From Chaetoderma sp. LZ-2023a (Eukaryota; Mollusca; Caudofoveata; Chaetodermatida; Chaetodermatidae): a stretch of 64,000 nucleotides of DNA. Under the pieces are notes generated by a model that worked only from the letters and a program-made list of their open reading frames with translations, had not been told where the DNA came from and made no database searches. The stretch covers positions 37,630,130 to 37,694,129 of the forward strand of contig CM067367.1 of the NCBI GenBank assembly GCA_034401795.1, given 5' to 3'. The position numbers and the translations under genes are program-made. This document shows positions 1-12,159 of the stretch, piece by piece. Within the stretch, counting starts at the first letter, position 1; each line of letters starts with the position of its first letter.

Positions 1-560
1 GTCTGGTTGCTATAATACTAGACTAGTCAGTGTTGACTGTTTTGCGAAACCTTTGCACGTAATACATTGGCAACGGTAATACGGAATCCATTAATTATGA
101 TCATGTCGATATGAAATCAGTTAATATATCAAATGAAGATAGGGAACATACATCACAGAATAGTAAGAATTTGCAATTTGTGAGGACAGTTACAGCTATC
201 CTAAATCCATATAATCAGTATTGCACGAATTATAAGTTTTAACTGATCGACTTTGACTAGACAATTATTTTAACTGCCATCGTGAACATTTGACAGCTAG
301 CTAACTATAAACCTGCCAATTTAAAGTAGACCTACCCGTGAAATAGTAAATTCATTTAGCTTTGGATTTTTCACCATATCTGGCAATATATATAAACTGC
401 TCAATATTTTGAAAAATACTTTCCTAAACATTCCTAGCTTTAAAATTCATCACCAGTACCTTTGCTTTTATGAGTAGAACAGAATAGTTAATAACTATTG
501 TCAGCTACATGTGCAATACATGTAATATATAGGATGAAATGCGAGGACGACTGCCACTAC
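1..560. other. Intron sequence, no feature seen
   Basis: AT-rich intron downstream of the last exon in the window. I see no exon-like or repeat structure here. Confidence 0.5.
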
Positions 561-716
561 CTGTGCATTGAGTCCCTTCGATGGCGCCCTCCTCCTGTGT
601 AGTGAAACCATCTTTACAGCGGATACATCCTGTCTGCATAAATACAGGCTGATATGAGCCACGTGGGCAAGCTATGCACGTGTTGCTCTCTAGATAAGTA
701 CCTCTCTCACAGAAAA
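561..716 (-). CDS. SVEP1-like: Exon: second GCC2/GCC3 cysteine repeat
   Basis: This exon is too short to stand out as an ORF but is clear on inspection. It is 156 bp, phase 1-1, exactly the length of the preceding repeat exon, with acceptor TTATTTCAG and donor GTAGTGGC. It encodes FCERGTYLESNTCIACPRGS followed by CIRCKDGFTTQEEGA and TQC. The gene continues past the left edge of the window, where more such repeats are expected from the family. Confidence 0.88.
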
Positions 717-1247
717 CTGAAATAAACCAATTAATTCTGGCTTGTATTCACAAGACATGTTTTGGTGCAGCTTCGCTGATTCAACCTAAATAAAATCTTC
801 GAAACCAGTGAATATATTCATCTATTCATACGCTGCACGGCACTATTTGGTTGGAAGGTGCCTCGTTATTTTCAAGTTGGTAGGGAATTATTGTTTTTCA
901 TCCCTGCCATTCGCGTAGACCTTTGGCTATCATTCTATAACTTGGGACTAGAACGATGCCTATTTGTTCTGGCCAATACTTCTCCACCCCATCCCTCTAC
1001 ACACACGCACGCACACATGTTTGATAACTTAGCTTCCACTTGGAATATGTTAGTGAAACTTCGTGGGTATGATTGCATAGGAAAAATATATACTTTTGAT
1101 TTATTTGTAATCTTTCCAACGAACAAAATGGCTGCGATAGTGGGTGGATGAGCGAATGATTTTGTTTAGTTCACTAATAGAGCTACCACTAGCGTACTCT
1201 TATCATGATTCTGTGTGTGAGCATAATATGACATTAACAGTTCTTAC
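717..1247. other. Short intron between the two GCC2/GCC3 exons
   Basis: The 531-bp intron has canonical GT and AG ends on the minus strand. Its few short open frames have no recognisable content. Confidence 0.6.
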
Positions 1248-1403
1248 CAATGCATTGTTCGAGTGTGCTTGCACCACGATCTGCGGTAGTCTGACCACTT
1301 GGACAATCGTTACACTGCAGTTGTCGTTCCTGTGACTGGTACGTAGCCACTGGATATGGCACACAGAATGTATTGTTGTAATATGTACCAGGACTGCATG
1401 CAA
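1248..1403 (-). CDS. SVEP1-like: Exon: GCC2/GCC3 (ephrin-receptor-like) cysteine repeat
   Basis: A 156-bp exon, phase 1-1 (acceptor TTTAACAG, donor GTAAGAAC), encodes VACSPGTYYNNTFCVPYPVA and later CNDCPSGQTTADRGA before EQC. This is the C-x-x-G-T-Y plus C-x-x-C-P-x-G pattern of GCC2/GCC3 domains, also called ephrin-receptor-like repeats, and one NNT sequon is present. One expected cysteine of the family pattern appears as Tyr (CVPYPVA instead of C-x-x-C-x). Confidence 0.88.
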
Positions 1404-1909
1404 CTGTTAAATGAAAATAACAGACATAGATAGGTATAATACGGTTATTTAGATATAATAACCTACACCGAGCAGTTGCCATGTTTGGTTGTTTCTATGA
1501 CTAATAAATGGAATGCAAGATAGTGATAGAAAGACTCACATTATAATAGTTAGTTAATTTTATCTTGTCTTATCTGACTACCTTAGTTACGTACCCCTTT
1601 CAGATTTCTGCACATGAGTTTGGCCATCAGAGCTATCCAGAATAATACCCCGGTGCACTTTCTAAATTTTTCATCTATCAGATTGTTGGTCGGCTAACCA
1701 AAACACACCGACGCACTCATGCGGTTTTCGCGTCAAAGCAAATTTTTGCATATTTACAACACATATGTAACTCGTGTCACTTTTGGAGCTCCCATCAGGA
1801 GAACAAACAAACCAATCCACTGACGTGTCGCCAAATCCATCTTACATTTATACCACCACGCCACACACAGCAAGTGTATTCATCCCCCATTCCAAACTCA
1901 ACAACCCCA

Positions 1910-2236
1910 AGTCTGACGATCAATCATAGGGCGTCATAATCAACTACATCACATGTAGGCTGATGCCATAATCAATTACGTCATGATGGACGCGATGTAC
2001 AAATTGTATGGCTTTACCATTTAATAAACATTATGTTGAATATTTTGAAACTACTTTTGCTGGACGCTGTTGCTGGAACAGCACCCAGCCAAATTAGTTT
2101 CAGAGTATTCAACAGCTGGCCTGTATAGTTTTCCGGAAATTGAGATTCAGAGAGTGGAGGGATCCATGGATCCCTACACGGGAAACGTGTGCGTGTTGCT
2201 TATCTAGTGATGGACTGGGCATAGTTAAAACTGGAT
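1910..2236 (+). repeat. Hairpin-MITE family, decayed copy
   Basis: This copy shares the family order. First come repeated ACGTCATAATCAATTACG-like motifs, then TTTAATAAACAT, then the inverted pair GAATATTTTGAAACTA / AGTTTCAGAGTATTC around GCTGTTGCTGG. It ends ATAGTTAAAACTGGA. The left terminal repeat is not recognisable. The region 1404-1909 before it shows nothing clear. Confidence 0.7.
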
Positions 2237-3718
2237 TTCTATAGGGTGACCAGCTTGCCATGATTTTTTGTCCGGAAAAAGGTTTTGGAGGAGCGTGAGA
2301 GCGTGCGATTTGCGCTTTTCAAACACTGCGCGTCAGCGCGCGATTTGTCTCTTTCCGTGTCTGCTGCATATGTGAGTGTGCAGAAATGCATACAAATAAT
2401 CATAATAAATCTTATCTGGCTTATTACAAAATGTAAATAACTCACATGGCCTCTCAGACTAATAGGGTCGACTTGCATAGAGGCGAAATTAATCTAACTA
2501 ACACGAAAACTGGTAACCGGTTTGCATATTTGATGAGTTAATCAATATCAAAATTGCTGCTTGTCACGGTTGGAAGATTTAACGAAACGTTTGGCAACAT
2601 TTTCCTTTTGTACAGGGTGCAGGAAAGAATGCGAGTGTAGAGGTAATAATATTAAACCCACGGCGATGTCAATTTTCAAACCGGTTTGAACCGTATATTG
2701 GTTGTATGGGGTGGGGTGGGAGTCAGTCATGTGTGGTACTGTTGTTTCAATTATTGTACGTAATTCTTTCGTGAAAAATGTGTAGCAAGTATACATGTGT
2801 TTTCATGAACGTTTGATACACGCTCGTGACTTAATTTCTGTATAAGCATCAGAAATAAGGTAGGCCTATCCATCCATTCTAGGACTTTCATCTCTGATTA
2901 CGCCAGTAATAATTGTTAAAATCTAGACGCGTACTGACTACCAATAATATGGGTTCCATTTTAGTTCGATTAACTCTAATGTGTGTGTGTGTAGTAGAGT
3001 AATTGATTAAGTAATAGTTCAATCGTCAGCTTGATCGTAGCACAACTGGATATATACCTTTGTTAACCCGGTAAATAAAATTTCAAATGTTTGGTGAAAA
3101 CTGTTGGAAACCAAGGACAGCAACAACTTTCAATCGATTAGCCTAAAATCTTGATGGCATGCGGTCACTGAGCGATATCGTGTGTATTGGATACCATACT
3201 TTGGTTGGCGTTTGGGTACCTGATAAACAAGTCCCATTCACGGATACCATTCCTCCCTCCATTTAATGCTCATTTTATCCTGTTATAAAACGGGGGTGGG
3301 GGCTCAATCGATATATCGCCGTGGTTGAATCATGTATGCCTATAGAAATAAGCCTGTTGTATAAGAGGAACTGACCGGTCAAGGTGATGATTACCTTGTG
3401 ATCTTAACTTGAAAACCTTATCTAAGTATGGGGTGTGTTACTTAGCTTTGTTGTAATAAATCCCACATACTGAAATAAAACAACAATAAAGATGTTTATT
3501 TTGTATCTTCATTGCGACAATTTAAGATCACACGCGATGTGGACTACCTGATTAGAATAGCCGATGGTTACAATAGTCTTACATATAGGTAATCATGTGA
3601 TTTTATGGAATTGCGATGAATGAGTACACGTATGAGACTCATCCATTGCACGCCGAACATGTGTCCAGCATGTGTACAAGAATCAAAGAACAAAATCATT
3701 TTATACGCAATTAGATTA
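2237..3718. other. Intron sequence, nothing recognised
   Basis: Unique-looking intron sequence. Small open frames are random in composition and no terminal repeats were found. Confidence 0.4.
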
Positions 3719-5038
3719 GGGGAGACCAGGGTAAGTTGAGCCTAATGGTAAGTTGATCCACCCACCCTCACGTGATATTAAGATACGTCATCAAGCTATT
3801 GGAGCCATTGTCATGTTCATTATTTGATTACTACACAAGACTGCTGTTTACTAACTGGATATTATATTTATTGATAGCTATCTATTGCTAATTACTACTA
3901 ACAAAGCGATGTGATATATGAGACACGGAGTCCAATATCTACACGTCCATCCCTAGTGATGGCCCGTCCGTGACTGATATAGTTCGGGTGTTTCCGGCAG
4001 AAGTCGAGTCTCGTCGTAAGTCCTAATCTAGAACGCCACATCCCTCCTTTCTTTCAGTTTAATTATAACAATTTATAATTCATGGAGGACACAGAATTAT
4101 AATTGTCCACGGCATGACACAGAGTCGTTGATGGTATGACAGTCATTCGTTCACAAGATATTATTGATGATTTAGGGAACATAAAATAAATCACATATCC
4201 ACTGGAGGGCACGCTGTACTCATGTGCCAGTTGACTCTTATATAGAAAACGCATTTATTATGAACTTAGACATGCTTTATTACCTTTGCTGATTTCTCTA
4301 TGTTCTTGCTTATTACTCAATACCTTGGTTTGTATTTTGCTATATTTATTAACTACTAATTACCCTACAAACTGATTTAATATTAATACTAGATTGGTTA
4401 GACACGAAGTCAATATATGTATGTCCACACAGGTTGCTTGCCGGACCTCAACTGATGATGCTCGTGAATGCTCGGGTGTTTCCGTAAAGCATCGGAACAA
4501 TATGGAAAGCTTGGACATCACAGCCACCTGTTGGATGATTAAGACACTGTGGTCAAGTCATTATTATGCTGCGCACTGTAAATTCACAGCATCAAATAAA
4601 CGGATGTTGGCCAATTAAGGTATTTTTTTAATATAAAAAATAATTGCATTTTATGTCTTAATGGGAAGGTGTAAATTTCGCACTGTAGTCTCTGTTTGTG
4701 GGTAATTAGTAAAGCTATATTACAGCGACATGAACCAGACCTGATCGTATGTTGGTGTTACATGTATCATATTATCATTGAAAATGGTGGGTGTTGGGTA
4801 AGATGATTCACTAGACATGGGGAAAGTCGTGTCATTGATCAACTTACCTCATGGTGGCTCAACTATCCCCACGCTGTGATAACAACTTAAACCACGGTGG
4901 CTCAACTAACCCCATCGGGTTGATTTAAAAATAGCAATCTAAGCATACCATTTTTATTTATCACCTGCTTATTTAACAAAGATAGCCTACTATATTTCAT
5001 GTTGTGTATTAAACTAGAAGCATGCAGAGACTAGACAA

Positions 5039-6126
5039 ATGAAAGACATACCGATGTGCAAAACAGCCACTATTTATGACATCCCAACACTGCTAAACAC
5101 AGCATTCGTTAGTGCTGTGACACCAAACAACACCGTGGCAGGATTTAGATCCACAAGTATCTTTCCTTTTAACGGAGATATCTTTCCAGATTCTGAGTTC
5201 GAATCATCTATGGTCTCGGATAGACCAAATCTTACCATCGTTGTTCCAGCTAATGATATCCAACGACAACAAACTGACTCTAACGCAGTGTTACCACCAA
5301 GTGCTGCCCCACAAACAGTGCCCTCACCTACAGAAGTTCAACGCCATCTGTGTCTGGTGCCACAACACTTCCATCTGCTGATGTCACGCAACCATCTGTA
5401 TCTGGTGCCACAACACGTCCATCTGCTGATGTCTCACAACCATCTGTATCACCATCCGCTGATTTAGTCACAATAGCCAACACTCCTCATCAAAACAGCT
5501 GCAGACCCAATGCGGGGTACATCTCTCCAGCTGATATATTACTGCTTCCAAAAGCTACTGCACGAAAGACTAGAGGCACTAGAATGCGTGGTAAAACAAG
5601 GATACTAACAGATACATCAGAAAAGGTAGAAATTGAAGCTGCTTTTAAAATACGTGAACAGAAAAGGTGTGGCAAAGCTGCTAAAAAGCAGCCTATTAAA
5701 AAACCTAGACACAAGAATCGTGTTCCCTCACCGGAAGCGAGCAGCTCAGATGAAGCAAGTGATGTCACCATTTTAGGTTACAATGACTCCACAGACGAGG
5801 AAAGTTTAAATAATAGGAATTCAAGCAATGAAAATATGTTTGCGACTGTTGATGAGTATGTCATAGTTCAGTTTGCCGGGGAAACCAAGATTCAATATTA
5901 TATTGATTTTTTGGCAATTGCTGATAATGATGAATTAGAAGGGAAATTAATGAGAAAAGTTAGGATAGATCCTATCCAGGGTAAGCCTATATTCGCTTTT
6001 GAATCTGGTGATGAATGTTCCTTTCCTAAAGATGATGTTATTAAGATACTTGCACCACGTTTTTCCATCAGCGGAACTGCCAGAAGAGGAAAACAGTTCA
6101 TCTTCCCATCTAATCTTGACAAATAG
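5039..6126 (+). pseudogene. Pogo-like transposase, C-terminal remnant
   Basis: The first part (from about 5039) reads TPNNTVAGFRSTSIFPFN and DSEFESSMVSDRP. This is the segment that follows the DDE nuclease in pogo/Tigger-like transposases of many invertebrates, where a gain of the phrase F-x-x-S-G-I/S-x-P-x-N is usual. The frame shifts by one base near 5340. The second part (to 6126) holds the family's tail: a basic stretch, a RILTDTSEK motif, an acidic linker and a C-terminal module with VQFAGETKIQYYIDFL. No catalytic Asp residues are in the remaining sequence, so the protein cannot transpose DNA. A short in-frame duplication (PSADVTQPSVSGATT) lies at the junction. Confidence 0.8.
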
Positions 6127-6177
6127 CAGATTGAGTAATTGTGTGGTCATGAACATGCATAGTAAGCTGAAATAAGG

Positions 6178-6296
6178 ATGCACGCATGCACACACACACA
6201 CCACCACCACGACACGCATTATCACCACAGCCCACGTACACACACACGCGCGCACGCAGACACGCACACACGCACGCCCACACACACACTCACACA

Positions 6297-6332
<36 letters not shown>

Positions 6333-6334
6333 CA

Positions 6335-6385
<51 letters not shown>
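6178..6385. repeat. AC/ACGC microsatellite
   Basis: About 200 bp of (AC)n, with a block of (ACGC)n at 6298-6332, lie inside the pogo element. Open frames here on both strands (His-Thr or Cys-Val repeats) are artefacts of the repeat. Confidence 0.95.
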
Positions 6386-6386
<1 letters not shown>

Positions 6387-6424
6387 ATGTAGGTCAATAA
6401 TAGTAATTGCCTTTTAGTTTGTTA

Positions 6425-6620
6425 ACGGACTATACTTATATTATTGTCTTGAATTTGTGTGCACATGTCTAAAATAGTAATTATGTCAGTAATATTAATT
6501 TCATAGTAAAGGCTATGTCAACCGTATAGTTTTCTAAAGGAATATACTTATATTATTATCTTGAATTTGTGTGTGCCGAACTACGTACATTTTATGTGCA
6601 CATGTCTTTAATAGTAAGTT
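6425..6620. repeat. Imperfect direct duplication inside the pogo element
   Basis: The phrase ATACTTATATTATTRTCTTGAATTTGTGTG followed by GCACATGTCT and a TAGTAA tail occurs at about 6432-6480 and again at 6542-6618. Confidence 0.6.
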
Positions 6621-7054
6621 CGTAGCAAATGTTAAGTTTCTGGTGTGATATAGAGCTATATCCCTACATATTCTTGTCTTACAGTGCTTATGTGGTAGGT
6701 CAATAAAGAATATCAAAATGATGAACACATGCCATTGAGTGAAAACATCATAGGATTAACTGAAGGGATGTATTGATGAAAGAATGGTAGTGACACTTCT
6801 TACCCCACACCGCTCAACTTACCCCAACATTGGGCTCAACTTACCCCAGTCCAGGGGCATGTTGAACCACAACACAAGCAGATTTTATTAATCGATTGCT
6901 ACTGAACGATGGGCATTCTACAAAATATGTTGGTGCCTATGGGTGCCTCAATAGCTAAAGTGCATAAATGCACCATAGTCAGAAACAAATATCTATTTGA
7001 CAAGCAATGACAATACAAAATATGAAAAACGGCTCATCTTACTCCGATCTCTCC

Positions 7055-7480
7055 TATGTTAACACGTTATGTTAGGCTATGCTGAATACGAATAACCAAT
7101 AGAAAATCAATCATTTACAATTTTATATATATTATCGAGTATTATCGAGTGCCATTCATCAGTCATCACCGTCCAGGTAATTAGCTTAACCGTGTCTACT
7201 AAAAGATTGTTTTTTTTATATCTGGCTGAAAGAAATCCGGGTATTTGACAGGCTATCTGGAAATCCGGAGGCCTGTTAAAAATCGGCATTTTCCGGATAA
7301 ATCCGGAGTGATGGTCGCCCTGTTTCTACATTGTTTGTTATCGCTTATGACAAGAATCTATGATTGTTTAGTTGTTGTACAAACAAATTCACCATCCAAC
7401 TGTAGTCATGTTGCCACATACCATATGCCACACCCATCCTAAGCACATCCCAACATCATAATGTCACTTGGTATTCTTAC
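7055..7480. other. Intron, nothing recognised
   Basis: A short run of CCGGA-rich inverted phrases at 7235-7310 may be an eroded repeat. No coding signal was seen. Confidence 0.35.
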
Positions 7481-7693
7481 CGCACATGGATGCTTTTTGA
7501 GCAGTGCCGGGAGGGCACACCAGTTTGCCCATCATAGATGTACTCTTTACTGCTGGGTCGTGTCTCTTGCCACCCACCATCACTGAAAGGTTACCATTAT
7601 CGACGTCTTTCTTCATTTGCTGTCCTGCGAGTTCCAGAGAATCCAAGGCACTGCGAAGCTCTGATACTGAGTGTTCTACGACCGCCATAATAT
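7481..7693 (-). CDS. SVEP1-like: Exon: coiled/helical linker leading into GCC2/GCC3 repeats
   Basis: The 213-bp exon is phase 1-1 (acceptor ATTTACAG, donor GTAAGAATAC). It has a Leu-rich helical stretch (VSELRSALDSLELAGQQMKK), a basic linker, and ends CPPGTAQKASMC, the start of the first GCC2/GCC3 cysteine repeat. The corresponding SVEP1 region has the same order. The acceptor choice restores the reading frame from exon 8837-9160. Confidence 0.8.
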
Positions 7694-8836
7694 CTGTAAA
7701 TATACAGTGGTATAGACTGATAGAAAGATCTGTTAAGTACGCTAGCATCGCTTCCCATCCTTCCCACATTATTTGTGCAATTGGTAGAACCTCACACCAC
7801 AATCTGTGTCACCTTCCGCTTGAATATAGACCTACATCCAGACATATACGCATCACTGACAAGTACAGTACTTAGCGAAAATGATATCTTATTCTATATT
7901 CTATATATGGAAATTAAAGACGTTTGATAACTGGAAAAACATGGTCTTGATTAGCAAACTCAGCAAATTATGAATTGGTCGGTGGTTCATGCGTTTTCGA
8001 GAACCATAAGTATAAATATGATCAACATATTTGAATTATTCGTAATGACGGTGTTTTTATGGCGAGGGCCGTGGTGTGGGGGTGGTGGTGGTGGGGGGGG
8101 GCGTTAAAGTTATTGGCGCCAGAACGTGGCCTCACGATTCTGTATTATAAACTGTTTCTGATGAAGAGCCAAAGCAATTGATCACCAGGGAAAAACTCAC
8201 CCCGATAACTCTAGATGTGTCAGGACAGCGATTGACATAGTAAAATTAAGAAACAGTATAAACGTAATAAATTAAATAATTTATGTTGAGAATTATGTTT
8301 TCTCGAGTTATTGCGGTCTGTGATTTAACACTAGCGTCGGCATTTCACTTAATTTGATTACATATTGCATAAGAGCTGACTGAATTGTAGTCAAAGTAAC
8401 ACTCCATAAGAATAGTTGCGGTTCACTAACCAAAAATAAAAACCCCCAGAATATGGGTTGGATCGGACCTAACATCAAACACGGGAAAATATACAAATAG
8501 TTGGAAAATTTATAATAACGGTGACAGGTATTCAGAATATACGTTTTAGGCCAAAAGAGCAGACTTCTAATAGTAAGGACAACTATTTAGTGTGATTGCT
8601 TCCATTCTATATCTATTAATTGTACTCTCGTATAGATTAGAATGGGAATTTAGACGCTTATGCCCATCTTTTATGGCCATTTGTAATGGTTCTTCTGGGA
8701 TCGCTAACTAAGAGCATGTCATGAAATATTAATGCTATGAGATGCCATCTTCCGGATTATAAGTCATAACTATTGTAAGGCTGAACGGAATTAGGTTGGG
8801 GCCTTAGGACCACGTGACGCCTATCATGGATCTTAC
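7694..8836. other. Intron between linker exon and RRKR exon
   Basis: The 1143-bp intron has GT/AG ends on the minus strand. A G-rich run (GGTGG repeats and ten G) lies at 8075-8101. Nothing else was recognised. Confidence 0.6.
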
Positions 8837-9160
8837 CCGCCATTGTGATATTTCCTGATTCACTTTCATTGGGCTTTAGCTCTGGTATTTTGATCTTAAT
8901 CGTGACCTCAAAATCAATTTGAACAGGGACCGCTGCTCGTTTCCGCCTGCTTGTACCAGTGGTTATAACATCATCACAGTTAATAACTGCCATATTTGTT
9001 GTGCACGTTCCTTCTTTCATACAATTTAGAGCGTTGTTCATCTCTTGCATGCGCTCGGCTAACTGTGACTTTATCTCAGTGGCATCACTATCTGTGTCAC
9101 AGGACAGTGCCTCATATGGTATTGCCACTGAAAGTGAAACTTTCTCAGGCACCTCCACAA
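8837..9160 (-). CDS. SVEP1-like: Exon: SVEP1-type unique segment with furin-like site
   Basis: A 324-bp exon, phase 1-1 (acceptor TTATTTTAG, donor GTAAGATC), encodes 108 residues. The first half has four cysteines (SCDTDSD, NCMKEGTC, INCDD). Then comes RRKR followed by a beta-like segment (VPVQIDFEVTIKIKIPEL). In SVEP1 the region between this sushi domain and the GCC2/GCC3 repeats likewise carries a basic cleavage motif and similar cysteines. Cleavage by a furin-type protease is an inference from the motif. One N-glycosylation sequon (NIT) is near the end. Confidence 0.8.
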
Positions 9161-9398
9161 CTAAAATAAATAAATAATGAGTGTTTATAGTTATGTGTTG
9201 TATATAAAAATCAGTGTGACTGATCGTTTTGGTAGGCCATATTATATTGTCAAAATTTTTTAAAAACTTAAACTTTTAAAAACATAAAACATTTGATTGA
9301 TTTGAACCAAACCAAGGTGGAATGAGTTTAGCATGAGCTGATGTATATAGAAACTCCTATTTGCTATCTTGGTCTGTGGACATCGTACTACATTACAA

Positions 9399-9752
9399 TT
9401 GACCTTTCCAAGTTTTTCCATCCATCATATGACTGCATATGACGTCACAACCAACTACGTGACGTGTAGGATACCGTCATAACAATCACGTCATGAATGA
9501 TTCGATATAGTTCATCTTTAACGCTTAATAGTCCGTCCGACACGTTGTACGAATTGTATGTTTTTGCTATTTAATAAACGTGCTGTTGAATATTTTGAAA
9601 CTAATTTGACAGGGCACTGTTGATGCCTATGTATAGTTTTCTGGAAATTGATAGTTTAAATTTCGGAGATTGATCGATCCCAACACGAGCGAGGTGTAGG
9701 TGGAGCTTAGCTAGAGATTAGCGGGCCATAGTTAGAACTGGAAAAGTCCATT
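9399..9752 (+). repeat. Hairpin-MITE family, near full-length copy
   Basis: It begins TTGACCTTTCCAAGTTT and ends AACTGGAAAAGTCCATT, which are inverted ends. Internally it shows the family's order: the CATCATATGACG block, an ACGTCA-rich part, TACGAATTGTATG, TTTAATAAAC, GTTGAATATTTTGAAACTAA, then TATAGTTTTCTGGAAATTGA, GATCGATCCCAACACGAGCG and GGAGCTTAGCTAGAGAT. The central hairpin has lost its right arm in this copy. It lies in the intron just upstream (in gene sense) of exon 8837-9160. Confidence 0.85.
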
Positions 9753-10770
9753 AAGTATTGCAAACACTAGTCTTGATACGCTAGCTACCATTTGGGGCAA
9801 CCTTTACTTGGGGTGGCGGTGGGACATATAAAAGAGCGCATCTGATCATATATATCTGCGCTCATTTATATATATAGCAGCAGTGCGTCGACCACAAAAA
9901 GTCCAGCGTTTGTGCAATACGTCGACAGCATCAATTTGACCAATTTTCTCAATCGTTCAAAATGTAATTTTTGCTGTTTACTGCTTCGACAAATCCTCCA
10001 TAGGTCTCGATGCTTTAAAACATAGCAAGCGCCATAACTCTGGTATTCGGAGGAACACCTGCACCAGTGTATGCACACATCACGAGTCACTGTCAACCCG
10101 CTACAACATCACTGCTGACGTGCAGGGCCAGTGGGGGGCTGGGATTTAGAATACAAGTGGTGAAATTATCAAACGTTAGGTCTATTAACCAATTTAACAG
10201 TCATGTTCTGCCTAAACAGGAATAAAGGAACTATCGTGTCTGGTCTGTTTTGGGAATAGAGAAGGACCTGCTAGAAAGCGTTTAGTGGCTTGCCACAAAA
10301 TTGGTTTCAGCACTTTAAGACGTATCTAATAGTAAGAAAACCTACATCGATTAAAGTTACGAACCATAGAATACACAGGAACTGGGTGAGATATGATCTG
10401 AATAATTGATCAAGTAGATATGCCCAAAATGTTTGAGATTGTTGAAGATCTAAAACATGTGGTCAATCTAACCGTGTGAAAAATTAAGGGCCATGCATAG
10501 GGGATTCAAGATCAGGAAACAATATCTTTCCAAAGCGAGTGGCTAATAGTTTGCTTGGTGAAGCAGTTATCCAACAACAAGGCCTTGGGATTCTAAAGAG
10601 AAGTAGACAAGGCCTGGAAAAGGAAATGAGCAGTTCCACTAAGCACAAATGGTAAAATACCGTATCCATCCAGGGGAATAGAGAAGACGAGATGTGGTAT
10701 CTCAGTCCGCTTGTTATATAATAGCATCTAATGTAATTAATGTATCTAATATTCTTATAATGTATTTATT
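9753..10770. other. Intron sequence with little recognisable content
   Basis: A short imperfect stem (GAGCGCA ... TGCGCTC) follows a TATAAAA at 9830-9865. Otherwise I found no terminal repeats, coding similarity or tandem structure. Confidence 0.4.
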
Positions 10771-10936
10771 AGCTCATCTGGCTCGAAGGGTTAAGTGAAC
10801 TTATGTCATGGCGGCCACCCATCATCAGTACATCATCTGTCCGTCCATCATCTGTCCATCGTCCATCCATCAAATTGCATCTTAATGCTATGCCCGATTT
10901 CAGCCAAATTTGGCTGGAAGGATCATATTGTGGTAT
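10771..10936 (+). repeat. Edge of dispersed ~145-bp repeat, left of the nested insertion
   Basis: It opens AGCTCATCTGGCTCGAAGGG, a phrase typical of a high-copy invertebrate repeat. It then passes through a CATC-rich stretch into the array unit TTTCAGCCAAATTTGGCTGG, AAGGATCATATTGTGGTAT. The unit is cut here; the matching continuation (ATTCAGAATACTGAATGGCC) is found at 38218. The last four bases, GTAT, are the target duplication of the antisense LTR. Confidence 0.75.
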
Positions 10937-11679
10937 TGTAGCCTCTGGGCGTGCGCGCTGGTCCACCAGATACTCTCTCTCAACTGCTGGTTAGCTATGG
11001 ATCTCGGTGTTGTGGATCCGGTGTTGCTGGTTTCTGGATTATACAAAGACCGACATCGAGAGCTGGTGGAATTTTCACGTTCCAGTGGGGCCCTGCGACC
11101 ATCGCCGCGGAAGTTGAAACTCATGGTCTCATCCACGCTATTTGTGTCACTGGTGTGACGACGGTCCATTAGCTCCATCTAGAGCCTAGACATAATTAAA
11201 TACATACATTAAATACAAAGTACCAGAAAAACAATGGTACTCGTTTGTTGCTATAAGGGAGAAGTCAAGTACATAGGGTCAAGTTGATGACTCGTCATCA
11301 TGGCCCTCGCCAAAGGTACCTCATAGATCATAATCTGCGAGGCATCCCCGCAAAGGAGGGTGCTAACATGGCTACTTAGGAAGTTTAATATAAATTATAT
11401 TAACCCCTAACACAAACATTATTTGTTGCGAGAGGAAAGTGCCTCACGCGGGCCTCCGTCACAGGAAAATGCCTACATCGCTGAAGCGGAGGAAGAGAGA
11501 TGGCAAAAGGGGCCACTCTCTTGTTCAATCTATGCTATGTGAAAGAGTCAACCTCGTGAAATTATAAGTTATTGTGATGCACGATGTATTACGTGATGAT
11601 GAGGTGGGTGATTTCTGTGGAATTCAACAGCGTCACCTTATATAAGTTCAAAGATACTGAATCAGTAGTTGCCACTGTA
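10937..11679 (-). mobile_element. Antisense solo LTR, 3' portion
   Basis: On the minus strand this reads colinearly with the last ~1.1 kb of the sense LTR: AACTACTGATTCAGTATCTTT, then the GAACAAGAGAGTGGCC segment, then CCCCACTGGAAC, and ends GAGGCTACA at 10937. Its other part is at 35626-38213. The break corresponds to the insertion site of the sense gypsy element. GTAT flanks both outer ends (10933-10936 and 38214-38217). Confidence 0.8.
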
Positions 11680-12159
11680 TGTATCACAGATCGACTGGAT
11701 GGGTACCGGCCGGCACAGCTACGCTGGATACGGACTGGCCATTCCGGATTCGCTCCAAGCACACACCGCTGGGTAGGATAGTATGCGCATATAAGCCCTA
11801 TAAGAGAGGTGTTCGTTAAAATGCCTAAGTCTGTTAGATCGCGTGGTGCGCATGCGTGCGCGCGTCAGTGCTTGCCTGACAACACGGAATTGGAAGCGAG
11901 TGCATGCTTATAGTGTACCGAGTAGGTACCCGTAAATAACTTTTCTTGTATCATCCTCGTTGTTATTGGTAGTGATCAAGACCATAATAAAACGAGGATT
12001 TCAGAACCGTTTACGTTATTGAAATCGGCCCAGAAACGGCTGAGTTATCATCGGAAATCCCCCTAAATTATCTTCAAAATATTTCTCTTGACGTCTTAAT
12101 CGCGTGTATCTATACATAAATAAGGAATGTACTACGTCATCACTTCTGTCTTCACGCTG

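Larger units (their letters stand above)
3719..7054 (+). mobile_element. Pogo-type (Tc1/mariner superfamily) DNA transposon
   Basis: The element starts GGGGAGACCAGGGTAAGTTG and ends with the inverted counterpart (reverse complement GGAGAGATCGGAGTAAGATG), about 24 bp with few mismatches. It is flanked by TA on both sides (3717-3718 and 7055-7056), the target duplication of this superfamily. The same terminal sentence (AACTTACCCC) is repeated subterminally near 6810-6855. Inside are the C-terminal part of a pogo-like transposase and an AC-rich microsatellite. The DDE catalytic core is not detectable, so the copy is internally deleted and not autonomous. Confidence 0.85.

Noticed and set aside
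5947-6417. Frames of Cys-Val and His-Thr repeats on both strands
   Set aside because: AC/ACGC microsatellite inside the pogo element.
9830-9865. TATA box with stem-loop as a host promoter
   Set aside because: No gene follows on either strand that could be supported.
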